Shown: positions 49,282-60,261 of the stretch, in pieces
How the letters are laid out: each line of letters opens with the position of its first letter
Position numbering within the stretch: position 1 is the first letter of the stretch
Assembly (NCBI GenBank): GCA_947468275.1
Contig: CANIKO010000005.1
Coordinates: 62,001-126,000, forward strand
Direction: 5' to 3'
Source of the DNA: Bacteroidota bacterium
Lineage (GTDB): Bacteria; Bacteroidota; Bacteroidia; NS11-12g; UBA9320
DNA length: 64,000 nucleotides
Made by a program: the position numbers and the translations under genes
Notes under the pieces: model-generated
Seen by the model: only the letters and a program-made list of their open reading frames with translations
What the model was told of the DNA's origin: nothing
The model's database searches: none

Positions 49282-51882
49282 ATGAACTTGAACCAATTTA
49301 CAATAAAATCACAAGAAGTTGTTCAAAAGGCCCAGGAATTGGCTTTTGAAGCAAAAAATCCTTCTATAGAAACTGGCCACTTACTTAAAGGCCTTTTTAT
49401 AGTGGATGAAAATGTTTTGAGTTATGCTTTAAAAAAAATAAATGCTAACCAAACCCGGATTGAATCTGCTTTGGATGCTGTTTTAAAATCCTACTCCGTG
49501 CAGCATGGAGCCAATGATAAACTATATTTGAGTAACGATGCAAATACCGCCTTGATGAAAGCTCAAAGTTTGCTAAAATCATTTGGCGATGAGTTTGTAA
49601 CCATCGAGCACATTTTTTTAGGACTATTAGATGGTCGCGACCAAGTCGCCAATTTATTAAAAGATGCCGGGGTAAAAACGGATGATATCAAAAAAGCTTT
49701 TATAGCCTTGAGAGGTAATAGCAAAGCTACTAGCCAAAGTGCCGAAGAGCAATACAATGCTTTGGGTAAATATGCTAAAAATTTGAATCAATTAGCCCGT
49801 GAAGGGAAACTGGATCCTGTAATCGGAAGGGATGATGAAATAAGAAGAGTTTTACAAATTTTAAGCAGAAGAACTAAAAATAATCCAATACTTATTGGTG
49901 AACCTGGCGTTGGTAAAACAGCTATAGCAGAGGGTTTGGCCCATAGAATAATAAATGGAGACATCCCTGAAAATCTGAAATCCAAAACTATTTTTTCATT
50001 GGACATGGGTTCATTAATTGCCGGTGCTAAATACAAAGGGGAGTTTGAAGAACGATTAAAAGCCGTTATCAAAGAAGTGATAGGAGCAGAGGGAGATATT
50101 GTTTTATTTATTGATGAAATACATACCCTTGTAGGTGCCGGTGGTGGGGGAGAAGGAGCTATGGATGCCGCCAATATTTTAAAACCAGCTTTGGCCCGTG
50201 GTGAGTTAAGAGCCATTGGGGCTACCACTTTAGCCGAGTATCAAAAATATATTGAAAAAGACAAAGCCTTGGAACGCCGTTTTCAATCGGTGATGGTGGA
50301 AGAACCTGATACACAGGATGCAATTTCTATTTTGCGTGGATTAAAAGAACGTTACGAAGTGCATCATAAAGTGAGAATAAAAGATGAAGCTATTATTGCT
50401 GCGGTTGAGTTATCGCAACGCTATATTTCTGATAGGTTTTTGCCGGATAAGGCTATTGACTTAATGGATGAGGCGGCTTCAAAATTGCGTTTGGAAATTG
50501 ATTCCGTTCCTGAAGAACTGGATGAGTTGGAACGCAGAATTATGCAACTTGAAATAGAAAAGGAAGCCATCAAACGTGAAGGAGATGATAAAAAAGTTGA
50601 TGATATTAATAAGCAACTCAGCAAACTTGGCGAGGAACGCAACGAACTGAAAGCAAGTTGGCAAAGTGAGAAGGCTATTGTTGAAGGTATTCAAACCAAA
50701 AAGACAGCTATTGAAAACTTGAAACACGAGGCTGATTTGGCGGAGCGTTCAGGCGACTATGGCAAAGTAGCGGAAATTCGTTATGGCAAAATGAAAGAAG
50801 CCGAAGAAGCTTTAAATAAATTAAATACCGAATTGCAGGAAAAGCAAATTCGCGGTGCATTGGTAAAGGAGGAGGTAGACAGCGAAGATATAGCGGATGT
50901 GGTGAGCAAATGGACAGGGATTCCCGTAAAAAGTATGTTGCAGGGGGAACGTGAAAAGCTTTTAAATTTAGAAGCTGAACTTCATAATCGGGTTGTAGGG
51001 CAAGAGGAAGCTATTACAGCTATTTCAGATGCAATACGAAGAAGTCGTGCCGGATTAAGTGACCCTAAAAAACCTATTGGCTCGTTCATATTTTTAGGAA
51101 CTACCGGGGTTGGGAAAACCGAATTAGCCAAAGCCTTAGCCGAATATCTTTTTGACCAGGAAAGTGCCATGATACGAATAGATATGAGTGAGTATCAGGA
51201 AAAACATACCGTGAGCCGCTTAATTGGTGCCCCTCCGGGATATGTGGGATATGATGAAGGAGGCCAGTTAACCGAAGCCGTTCGTCGCCATCCGTATTCA
51301 GTCATATTATTGGATGAAATAGAAAAGGCTCACCCCGATGTGTTTAATATTTTGTTGCAGGTATTGGATGACGGCCGATTGACGGATAATAAAGGCCGAA
51401 CAGCAAACTTTAAAAATACCATCCTCATTATGACTTCAAATATTGGAAGCCATATAATTCAGGAAAAATATGATAATTATAATGAAGCTAATAAAGACGA
51501 AGTAATGGCTTCAGCCAAGCTGGAAGTGTTTGATTTATTAAAACGAACAATTCGTCCTGAGTTTTTAAACCGTATTGACGAAGTGATAATGTTTACTCCA
51601 CTAAGCCGCGAGGAAGTTAGGAAGATAGTAGAATTGCAGTTTAAAAATGTAACCAAATCCATGCTGGCTTTAGGGTTTGAATTGCAAGCCACCGATGAAG
51701 TTATGGATTGGCTGGGCGAACTGGGGTATGATCCTCAATTTGGGGCACGACCATTAAAACGTGTGATGCAACGCGAAGTTTTAAATGAATTATCAAAACA
51801 AATTATAGCAGGAACCGTTAATAAAGAAAAGCCCATCCTTTTAAAATTGGATAAGCACCAATTGATATTTGAAAATAAATAA
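49282..51882 (+). CDS. clpB: ATP-dependent chaperone ClpB
   Basis: [54 protein letters not shown], middle-domain coiled coil. Confidence 0.97.
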   Translation: MNLNQFTIKSQEVVQKAQELAFEAKNPSIETGHLLKGLFIVDENVLSYALKKINANQTRIESALDAVLKSYSVQHGANDKLYLSNDANTALMKAQSLLKSFGDEFVTIEHIFLGLLDGRDQVANLLKDAGVKTDDIKKAFIALRGNSKATSQSAEEQYNALGKYAKNLNQLAREGKLDPVIGRDDEIRRVLQILSRRTKNNPILIGEPGVGKTAIAEGLAHRIINGDIPENLKSKTIFSLDMGSLIAGAKYKGEFEERLKAVIKEVIGAEGDIVLFIDEIHTLVGAGGGGEGAMDAANILKPALARGELRAIGATTLAEYQKYIEKDKALERRFQSVMVEEPDTQDAISILRGLKERYEVHHKVRIKDEAIIAAVELSQRYISDRFLPDKAIDLMDEAASKLRLEIDSVPEELDELERRIMQLEIEKEAIKREGDDKKVDDINKQLSKLGEERNELKASWQSEKAIVEGIQTKKTAIENLKHEADLAERSGDYGKVAEIRYGKMKEAEEALNKLNTELQEKQIRGALVKEEVDSEDIADVVSKWTGIPVKSMLQGEREKLLNLEAELHNRVVGQEEAITAISDAIRRSRAGLSDPKKPIGSFIFLGTTGVGKTELAKALAEYLFDQESAMIRIDMSEYQEKHTVSRLIGAPPGYVGYDEGGQLTEAVRRHPYSVILLDEIEKAHPDVFNILLQVLDDGRLTDNKGRTANFKNTILIMTSNIGSHIIQEKYDNYNEANKDEVMASAKLEVFDLLKRTIRPEFLNRIDEVIMFTPLSREEVRKIVELQFKNVTKSMLALGFELQATDEVMDWLGELGYDPQFGARPLKRVMQREVLNELSKQIIAGTVNKEKPILLKLDKHQLIFENK

Positions 51883-51915
51883 GATTTTAGTTTTTCATAG
51901 GTTTGATTTACAGAG

Positions 51916-51946
51916 AGGACGTTGAAAAACGTCCTTTTCTGTTTTT
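51916..51946 (+). terminator. intrinsic terminator of clpB
   Basis: AGGACGTT-GAAA-AACGTCCT followed by T-rich tract. Confidence 0.8.
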
Positions 51947-51965
51947 ATTGTTAAATAAAAAAACG

Positions 51966-51990
51966 CTTCAAGGGTTTCAAACCCTTGAAG
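51966..51990. repeat. 25-bp perfect palindrome
   Basis: CTTCAAGGGTTT-C-AAACCCTTGAAG. Confidence 0.85.
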
Positions 51991-52014
51991 AGGTGGGTAG
52001 GATTTTTTTAAGAA

Positions 52015-54345
52015 TTATTCCTTAATCAAAATCCGTTCATTAAATATATCTCCTTTATCGGTTGTAATTCTTAATAAATACAAACCGGCAGTTATACCGG
52101 CCGACGAGAGTTCTTTTTGGCTGATGCCTTGTTTCATTTTGCCTATCGGAAATTGTTTAACTTCGGCACCGTTTAGGGCAAACATATAAACCAATACTGA
52201 GCATTCTTCCTTCAAATCCAGTTTAAGGTTAAAGTTATCCTTAGCCGGATTGGGAAATACGGAGTACTTAGTAATGGCTTTGCTTTTGGTATTTTGGCAA
52301 GCTTCAAAGTAATTGCATGAAACTACACTTTTGCCATCGCAGGTTGAATCGGTGGTAAAGGTTATTTTAGAACGGTTGCATGTCAAGGCCACAATATCCT
52401 TTCGTATTTCATTGGCAGTTTTGGTATCCAGTATTTTTAGGAATTTTTCAGTGGGTTTATACCAAAATATAATATTAGGACGATTTTTTTTAGTTAGTGC
52501 ATCCATCGTTGAGTAAGTTTGCCCTGATTTTACCAACACAGGAATTAGGTCGTAACTAGAAATTTTATCGATGACATATGTGATTGAATCAAACGAAGCT
52601 CTTGACCATGTTCCCAAATCATCTGATAACCAAGAAGGCTTTATGTAGCTGGACGAATCAAAATTATCAAGGGGAATATCCAGTTTTATTTCAGTCGCAT
52701 ATTTTTTAAATATTAGTTCTGCGGCCAATTGTTTACCTGATTTTTTGTCAAGTTTATAAGGGATAGGTATTCTTTGAAGGATTGTACTATCAACAACACG
52801 TATTAAAAGTTTTGCTAATTGGGCTTCACTTAATGTTATGGTTTTGATAGAAGATGAATTTGGGGTTTTGCTATTTGCTACCTCCTCAAATGATTTTTCT
52901 TCGGGTAATTTTGTGTTTAAATTAATCCCTTTTAGCTTATCTTTATTGTCCTCGGCATACTTCGCAATTCTAATTCGGTCTTCCGTATTTAGCTCATTTA
53001 AGATAGCCTTATTTATTGTGTACCAAAATATATTATTTGTGGTGTCTCCTGTTATCCAAAGTCCAACTAAACCAAATTTTTTGTTATTGAAATCTTGAAG
53101 TTCATTTAATTTATTGTAATCCGGGGTCAATTCTCTAATTGCTCTTAGATAATTAATGCTTTGTTTGGAGGGGTTATAGGATGCCCAAAATTCAGGAAAC
53201 ATTGTAGAAATAGATTGTTTAGAATTATCCTGATTGGCTATACCAATGGTTATTCCTCCATTATCATTTCTATAATCTATAGAAAGTTGACCTCCTTTTT
53301 CTGTATGCCGGAAATAAACAATTGGCTTAGAAGACTGAAACCCTAACTTTTTTAAAAGGCTTTCATCTGCAATCACAATTTGGTTTTTATCAATTGGAAT
53401 AGCTTCAGGTGTATATTTAATTTCTTCCTTCCTTTTGTTTTTATCAGTTAGCGTATGTGAATAATAGTTTTTATCAAAGTTTAGATTCTTTTGGATTCGG
53501 CTTGGTAAAAAATTATGTAACGTATCATTCATCTCAAACCAAGCTATGTAAGGCTTTCCTTCTTTTGATGTTTCATCTTTTACCCATACCGGTAATAATT
53601 TTTTAGAAATTTTAATAATATAATCATCCGAATATTTTTTTGAAATATATATAGGTTTTATAATATCTCCTTTTGAATCGGTAACAAATTCAGCTAGTGG
53701 ATTTTTGCGTCCTGGACGATCACATGTTGACATGCTACTTATATAATTGATATTATCTGTGGTTTTATAACCTACACTAAATTTAATATTTCCAAGTCTA
53801 GTATTATCCATTTCATACATAAAAACATCATCCTTAATATAAATTCCTAGCTTTTTAAGTTCTTCCTTAGTTAGGACGACAAAAGTGTTCTTGTCAAAAG
53901 AATTGGTGGTGCTATTGGTATTAATTATTTCCGGTCCTACTTGGCTTTTCGCAATTATTTTCTTCTTTTTTCCCTTGTCATAAGCCACAGGTTTGGACTT
54001 GGCACTATAAGTAATTTCAGGCGGAGAAATTGGTGTCTGCTTGACTTCCTCTATTTCGGGTAACGAATTTTTTAAAGGTTCAATAGCTGTTTTTGCAATT
54101 TGTAATGGTGGTTTTTTATAGGTTTCTTGGTTTGAATTAGCATAAAATACTATGGTGGCAGCTATGCCTATTAGTGTTGAAATTGTCATGGCTTTAATTT
54201 TTAGGTTTATAAACTTTTGATAGTTATCGGTTGGTGTCTTCACCAGTCGACCATTAATTAATCCCTGAATTTCGTTAGAATTCAATAAAACTTCCTGTTC
54301 TCTGGCCAGATTGAAAAGCTTGTTTAATTGTTCTTCATTTTGCAT
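52015..54345 (-). CDS. single-pass membrane anti-sigma-like protein with triplicated module and C-terminal T9SS sorting domain
   Basis: Short cytoplasmic N-terminus, TM AMTISTLIGIAATIVFYAN (aa 52-70), three diverged repeats, C-terminal YSVFPNPAKDNFNLKLDL...GLYLLRITTDKGDIFNERILIKE; ATG 2 nt after the ECF sigma stop. Confidence 0.75.
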   Translation of the reverse strand: MQNEEQLNKLFNLAREQEVLLNSNEIQGLINGRLVKTPTDNYQKFINLKIKAMTISTLIGIAATIVFYANSNQETYKKPPLQIAKTAIEPLKNSLPEIEEVKQTPISPPEITYSAKSKPVAYDKGKKKKIIAKSQVGPEIINTNSTTNSFDKNTFVVLTKEELKKLGIYIKDDVFMYEMDNTRLGNIKFSVGYKTTDNINYISSMSTCDRPGRKNPLAEFVTDSKGDIIKPIYISKKYSDDYIIKISKKLLPVWVKDETSKEGKPYIAWFEMNDTLHNFLPSRIQKNLNFDKNYYSHTLTDKNKRKEEIKYTPEAIPIDKNQIVIADESLLKKLGFQSSKPIVYFRHTEKGGQLSIDYRNDNGGITIGIANQDNSKQSISTMFPEFWASYNPSKQSINYLRAIRELTPDYNKLNELQDFNNKKFGLVGLWITGDTTNNIFWYTINKAILNELNTEDRIRIAKYAEDNKDKLKGINLNTKLPEEKSFEEVANSKTPNSSSIKTITLSEAQLAKLLIRVVDSTILQRIPIPYKLDKKSGKQLAAELIFKKYATEIKLDIPLDNFDSSSYIKPSWLSDDLGTWSRASFDSITYVIDKISSYDLIPVLVKSGQTYSTMDALTKKNRPNIIFWYKPTEKFLKILDTKTANEIRKDIVALTCNRSKITFTTDSTCDGKSVVSCNYFEACQNTKSKAITKYSVFPNPAKDNFNLKLDLKEECSVLVYMFALNGAEVKQFPIGKMKQGISQKELSSAGITAGLYLLRITTDKGDIFNERILIKE

Positions 54346-54347
54346 AA

Positions 54348-54893
54348 TCAGGATATTGCTGTGTTTGTTTTTAATACATTTATAGGGTTACTCAAAATGT
54401 CGCGATCCGGCTGCAGCATGGTTTCCAACTTTTTTCGTCCTCTGTAAACATTGGTTTTGGCCGTGTTCAGGTTTATTTGCATTATCTCCGAAACTTCAAC
54501 AAGGGTGCACCCCGAAATTTCAAATAAAACAATGGCCTCGGCCTCGTCAGGCTTTAGTTTACCAATGCAGCGATAAAGCATGTTTAAAGAAATGGCGTCG
54601 TCTGTTTTTATGAAGCTTTCCTTGTCATGTGCTTTTTCCAAGCCGGTAAACTGAAGTATTTTCTTTCGTCTCAATTTCTTTTTGAACAATCGGCCGGCTA
54701 TGCCAAACAAAAAATATTTAAACTTTTCAGGTTCACGCAACTTCTCAAATCCCTCAAATGCTGCCAACACCGTTTCACTCATCAAATCTTTAGCATCCTC
54801 TTCATCCACCATCAGTGCACGACAGTAATTACTCAATTCGCATTTTAAGTTTTCGTAGAGTAATGTAAAGTGTTCCTTTTTGTCCTGCTGCAT
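54348..54893 (-). CDS. ECF-type RNA polymerase sigma-70 factor
   Basis: LCELSNYCRALMVDEEDAKDLMSETVLAAFEGFEKLREPEKFKYFLFGIAGRLFKKKLRR (region 2) and EAIVLFEISGCTLVEVSEIMQINLNTAKTNVYRGRKKLETML (region 4). Confidence 0.92.
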   Translation of the reverse strand: MQQDKKEHFTLLYENLKCELSNYCRALMVDEEDAKDLMSETVLAAFEGFEKLREPEKFKYFLFGIAGRLFKKKLRRKKILQFTGLEKAHDKESFIKTDDAISLNMLYRCIGKLKPDEAEAIVLFEISGCTLVEVSEIMQINLNTAKTNVYRGRKKLETMLQPDRDILSNPINVLKTNTAIS

Positions 54894-55035
54894 TCAGTGT
54901 AACTACATTTTTTCTAGCTTGTTCAATTGTATCAGTTCCCTGAAGGATTTAAAAAGTTTCAAAAATTTTATAAAAAAATTTAAAGTATTGAGAAGCAATG
55001 AGAATGAAAATTTATACTACGAATGTAAATCTTAT

Positions 55036-55076
55036 AAAAACAAAAACCCCTCACAATTTTTGAAACTGTGAGGGGT
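55036..55076 (-). terminator. intrinsic terminator downstream of gyrB
   Basis: Minus strand ACCCCTCACAGTTTCAAAAATTGTGAGGGGTTTTTGTTTTT. Confidence 0.85.
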
Positions 55077-55099
55077 GAAATTATTTTTTATGCTAATAT

Positions 55100-57079
<1,980 letters not shown>

Positions 57080-57177
57080 TTACATTAAAATGCCTGTATT
57101 GTCAGGTAACTAAAGAGGTGTTGTTTTCCACATTTAATTAACGTAGAAAGATGAATAGGGTAACTGGAATTCGGTTT

Positions 57178-58227
57178 CTAGTTAAGTGAAAGTTCACCTT
57201 TAAGATTTTTTAGAAGTGAAAAATTTAAATCTTTTTCATTTGCCAATAACCACATCATCTTCGCTGTGGCGGCTTCTAATGTCATGTCAGCACCGCTTAT
57301 TATGCCACATAAAAAAAGATTGTTTCCTGTTTTGTATGCTTTCATATTTACAAAACCTTCTTGGCATTGGGAAATATTTAATACCGTTTTGCCATTATCC
57401 ACCAATAATTTTATAGCACGGATAAAAGTTTCGGATGATGGGGCATTGCCACTTCCAAAGGTTCTTAAAATTACACCTTTTAATTGTTTGTCATTGGCCA
57501 ATCGACTCAGTATTTCAGGATTAAATCCCGGGAAAAGAGTTATGATTATTATATTGGTTTCAAAATTTGGCAATACCCTGAAAGGCGCAATGGGAAGGGG
57601 TAAAATGTATTTATCCCAAATTTGAATAGCTTGCTCTAAACTTCCTAAATCAGGGAATGATGGAGATTCAAAACCTGAAAAATCTTTAGAACTGGATTTT
57701 GTGGAGCGGTTACCTCGTAATAGTTTATCGTTAAAGCAAATTAATACTTCAGGAATCATTGGAAGGTTGAAAACTTTGGCAGCTGCAATATATATTGCAT
57801 TACTTAGATTACTTATGGCGTCTGTTCTGGGGTGAAATATTGGTAATTGACTTCCTGTAATTACCACAGGTTTGCCTAAGTTTTGCAAAGCAAAACTTAG
57901 AGCTGAGGCAGTATAAGCCATAGTATCTGTTCCATGAATTATAATAAAACCATCAAAATGCTCATAGTTTAAAGATAGAATATCTAAAATATCAGCCCAA
58001 TGAGCTGGGGCAAATTCTGAACTGTCAATAACATGTTCAAATGATTTGTAGGTAAATTCAATGCCTTTTTCTTTAGTGAAAAATCCATCAAAAGAAAGTG
58101 CAGGCATTGCTTTTTGCAGAAATTCCCATCCTTGCGGAATTAATGGACTACTTGAATCTCCGGGTATTTCATGACCCATCCCAATGGTACCACCTGTGTA
58201 TAATATTAGGATTTTAGCTGAGGGCAT
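57178..58227 (-). CDS. ansA: type I L-asparaginase
   Basis: ILILYTGGTIGMGHEI, FIIIHGTDTMAYTASALSFALQNLGKPVVITGSQLPI. Confidence 0.93.
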   Translation of the reverse strand: MPSAKILILYTGGTIGMGHEIPGDSSSPLIPQGWEFLQKAMPALSFDGFFTKEKGIEFTYKSFEHVIDSSEFAPAHWADILDILSLNYEHFDGFIIIHGTDTMAYTASALSFALQNLGKPVVITGSQLPIFHPRTDAISNLSNAIYIAAAKVFNLPMIPEVLICFNDKLLRGNRSTKSSSKDFSGFESPSFPDLGSLEQAIQIWDKYILPLPIAPFRVLPNFETNIIIITLFPGFNPEILSRLANDKQLKGVILRTFGSGNAPSSETFIRAIKLLVDNGKTVLNISQCQEGFVNMKAYKTGNNLFLCGIISGADMTLEAATAKMMWLLANEKDLNFSLLKNLKGELSLN

Positions 58228-58249
58228 TTGTAGTAAATATTTAAATACT

Positions 58250-59185
58250 TTACGCTCGTTTCATAGCCAAAAGGTAAAGGACAGCCATTCTTATAGCTAC
58301 TCCATTTTCTACCTGATCCAAAATTATGGACTGGCTGTGATCGGCCACATCGCTAGTAATTTCTACACCTCGGTTAATAGGTCCGGGATGCATAATTGTT
58401 ATTTCCTTTCCAAGGCTTTCCAATATTTTTCGGTTCAAGCCATATTGCATGGTGTATTCACGTAAGGTGGGGAAATATTTTATATCCTGACGCTCTAATT
58501 GGATGCGAAGCATATTAGCTACGTCGCACCATTCAAGTGCTTTCTTTAAGTTGTATTCTACTTTTACGCCTAAATGTTCGATGTGTTTAGGAATTAATGT
58601 GGCTGGGCCGCAAACCATTACTTCAGCGCCTAATTTTTGAAGACAAAAAATATTAGATATTGCTACTCGTGAGTGCATGATGTCACCAACAATTGCTATT
58701 TTCTTGCCTTTCACCTCGCCTAATTTTTCACGTATTGAAAATGCGTCAAGTAGGGCTTGAGTAGGATGTTCGTGAGTTCCGTCACCTGCATTTATAACTT
58801 GGGTATCGGTGTTTTTCGCTAAAAAAATGGCAGCACCGGGAGCCGGGTGACGCATCACTACCATATCCACCTTCATGGCTAAAATATTATTAACTGTGTC
58901 AATTAAGGTCTCACCTTTAGTAACAGATGAAGAAGATGATGCAAAATTTACAACGTCAGCGGATAATCTTTTTTCTGCCAGTTCAAACGACACACGGGTA
59001 CGTGTTGAGTTTTCAAAAAAAATATTGGCAATTGTAATGTCTCGTAAGGTAGGAACCCTTTTTATAGGGCGGTTAATAACAGTTTTAAAATTATCAGCTG
59101 TCCTAAAAATCAACTGAATATCCTCGTAGGTTATTTCTTTAATTCCAAGCAGATGGTTTACACTTAATGATTCTTCCATTAACAA
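58250..59185 (-). CDS. pyrB: aspartate carbamoyltransferase catalytic subunit
   Basis: FFENSTRTRVSFELAEKRLSADVVNF, VMRHPAPGAA, DGTHEHPTQALLDAFSI, MHPGPINRGVEI. Confidence 0.97.
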   Translation of the reverse strand: MLMEESLSVNHLLGIKEITYEDIQLIFRTADNFKTVINRPIKRVPTLRDITIANIFFENSTRTRVSFELAEKRLSADVVNFASSSSSVTKGETLIDTVNNILAMKVDMVVMRHPAPGAAIFLAKNTDTQVINAGDGTHEHPTQALLDAFSIREKLGEVKGKKIAIVGDIMHSRVAISNIFCLQKLGAEVMVCGPATLIPKHIEHLGVKVEYNLKKALEWCDVANMLRIQLERQDIKYFPTLREYTMQYGLNRKILESLGKEITIMHPGPINRGVEITSDVADHSQSIILDQVENGVAIRMAVLYLLAMKRA

Positions 59186-59212
59186 TTAATTTTATTTATA
59201 ATTTTATTTAGC

Positions 59213-59235
59213 GGCATTGTTGAATCTTCGATTTA
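59213..59235 (-). repeat. 23-nt post-stop element, copy 2 (pyrR stop codon)
   Basis: GGCATTGTTGAATCTTCGATTTA; 21/23 identical to 2593..2615. Confidence 0.75.
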
Positions 59236-59772
59236 TTCAGTTATTATCCAAACTTCGGGAGTTGATTTATTCTCAAGCCAAACTACTTCAACCCTGTCGT
59301 GGGTTCGTGTATCTACTTCTTCGCCTATATAATCAGGTTGTATTGGCAATTCGCGGTTAAATTTCCTGTCTACCAATGCCATTAATTCAATTTTCAAAGG
59401 TCTTCCAAAATCGGCTAAAGCATTGAGTGAAGAACGCACTGAACGCCCTGTATATAGCACATCATCTACAATTATAACGTTTTTATTTTCAATCAAAAAA
59501 TCGATTTTAATAGTATTGGGTACTAGCATTTTATCGCCTTTTCTAAAATCGTCGCGATAAAAAGTGCTGTCAAGTTCGCCATACAAAATGGTCTTATTGC
59601 CGGAAATACGGGTTATAATTTCTACTAATTTTCGAGCCAGCATTATGCCGCGTGGTTGCATACCTATAATGGCAACATTATTCATATCACCATAATTTTC
59701 AGTAATTTGCAATGCAATCCTTTCTAGGATTATCCGGGTTAGTCCGGAATCAAGTATTAAACGTTTTTCCAT
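59233..59772 (-). CDS. pyrR: bifunctional pyr operon regulator/uracil phosphoribosyltransferase PyrR
   Basis: IIGMQPRGIMLARKL, GELDSTFYRDDF, VIIVDDVLYTGRSVRSSLNAL, VDRKFNRELPIQPDYIGEEV. Confidence 0.95.
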   Translation of the reverse strand: MEKRLILDSGLTRIILERIALQITENYGDMNNVAIIGMQPRGIMLARKLVEIITRISGNKTILYGELDSTFYRDDFRKGDKMLVPNTIKIDFLIENKNVIIVDDVLYTGRSVRSSLNALADFGRPLKIELMALVDRKFNRELPIQPDYIGEEVDTRTHDRVEVVWLENKSTPEVWIITE

Positions 59773-60179
59773 TAGCGTTCCGACATTTCTAAAATAAAAT
59801 CAAACTCTTCATTTTTCAATTTGCTAACCGATAATCTTCCAATTCTTATCAAATCTATATTTTGAAGCATGGATTCTTTTTTCATTTGCTCCAAAGTAAC
59901 CGGTTTTTTAAGCTTTTCTAGTGGTTCAATATCAACAACTACCCAAGCAAGGTCAGGTGTTGTAGGGTCTTGATAGGATTCTTTAATAACTTTGGCCAAA
60001 CCTACAATTTCCTTGCCTTCATTGCTATGATAAAAACAACAGATGTCGCCATTTTTCATTTCGCGCAGATTATTTCTGGCGGTATAATTTCTTACTCCGT
60101 CCCACATTGTGGAGCCATCTTTTACTAGTTTTTCCCAGGGGTATTTTACCGGTTCTGATTTAATAATCCAATAGTTCAT
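59772..60179 (-). CDS. EVE domain-containing protein
   Basis: MNYWIIKSEPVKYPWEKL, TMWDGVRNYTARNNLREMKNGDICCFYHSNEGKEIVGLAKV. Confidence 0.93.
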   Translation of the reverse strand: MNYWIIKSEPVKYPWEKLVKDGSTMWDGVRNYTARNNLREMKNGDICCFYHSNEGKEIVGLAKVIKESYQDPTTPDLAWVVVDIEPLEKLKKPVTLEQMKKESMLQNIDLIRIGRLSVSKLKNEEFDFILEMSER

Positions 60180-60193
60180 TTAATTGAGATTGC

Positions 60194-60229
60194 AAAAAAA
60201 AATCCCATTTCAAAAATGGGATTTTTTTT
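60194..60229. terminator. intrinsic terminator downstream of rpsA
   Basis: AAAAAAAAATCCCATTTCAAAAATGGGATTTTTTTT. Confidence 0.88.
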
Positions 60230-60261
60230 GTGAGTTATAAAAATAAGTTTTTCAAATGTTC

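Noticed and set aside
49563-51692. Antisense ORFs opposite clpB (and similar ones opposite lon, recG, tamB, mrdA, gyrB)
   Set aside because: Ser/Leu-rich shadow frames of conserved genes, no supporting start context or family similarity
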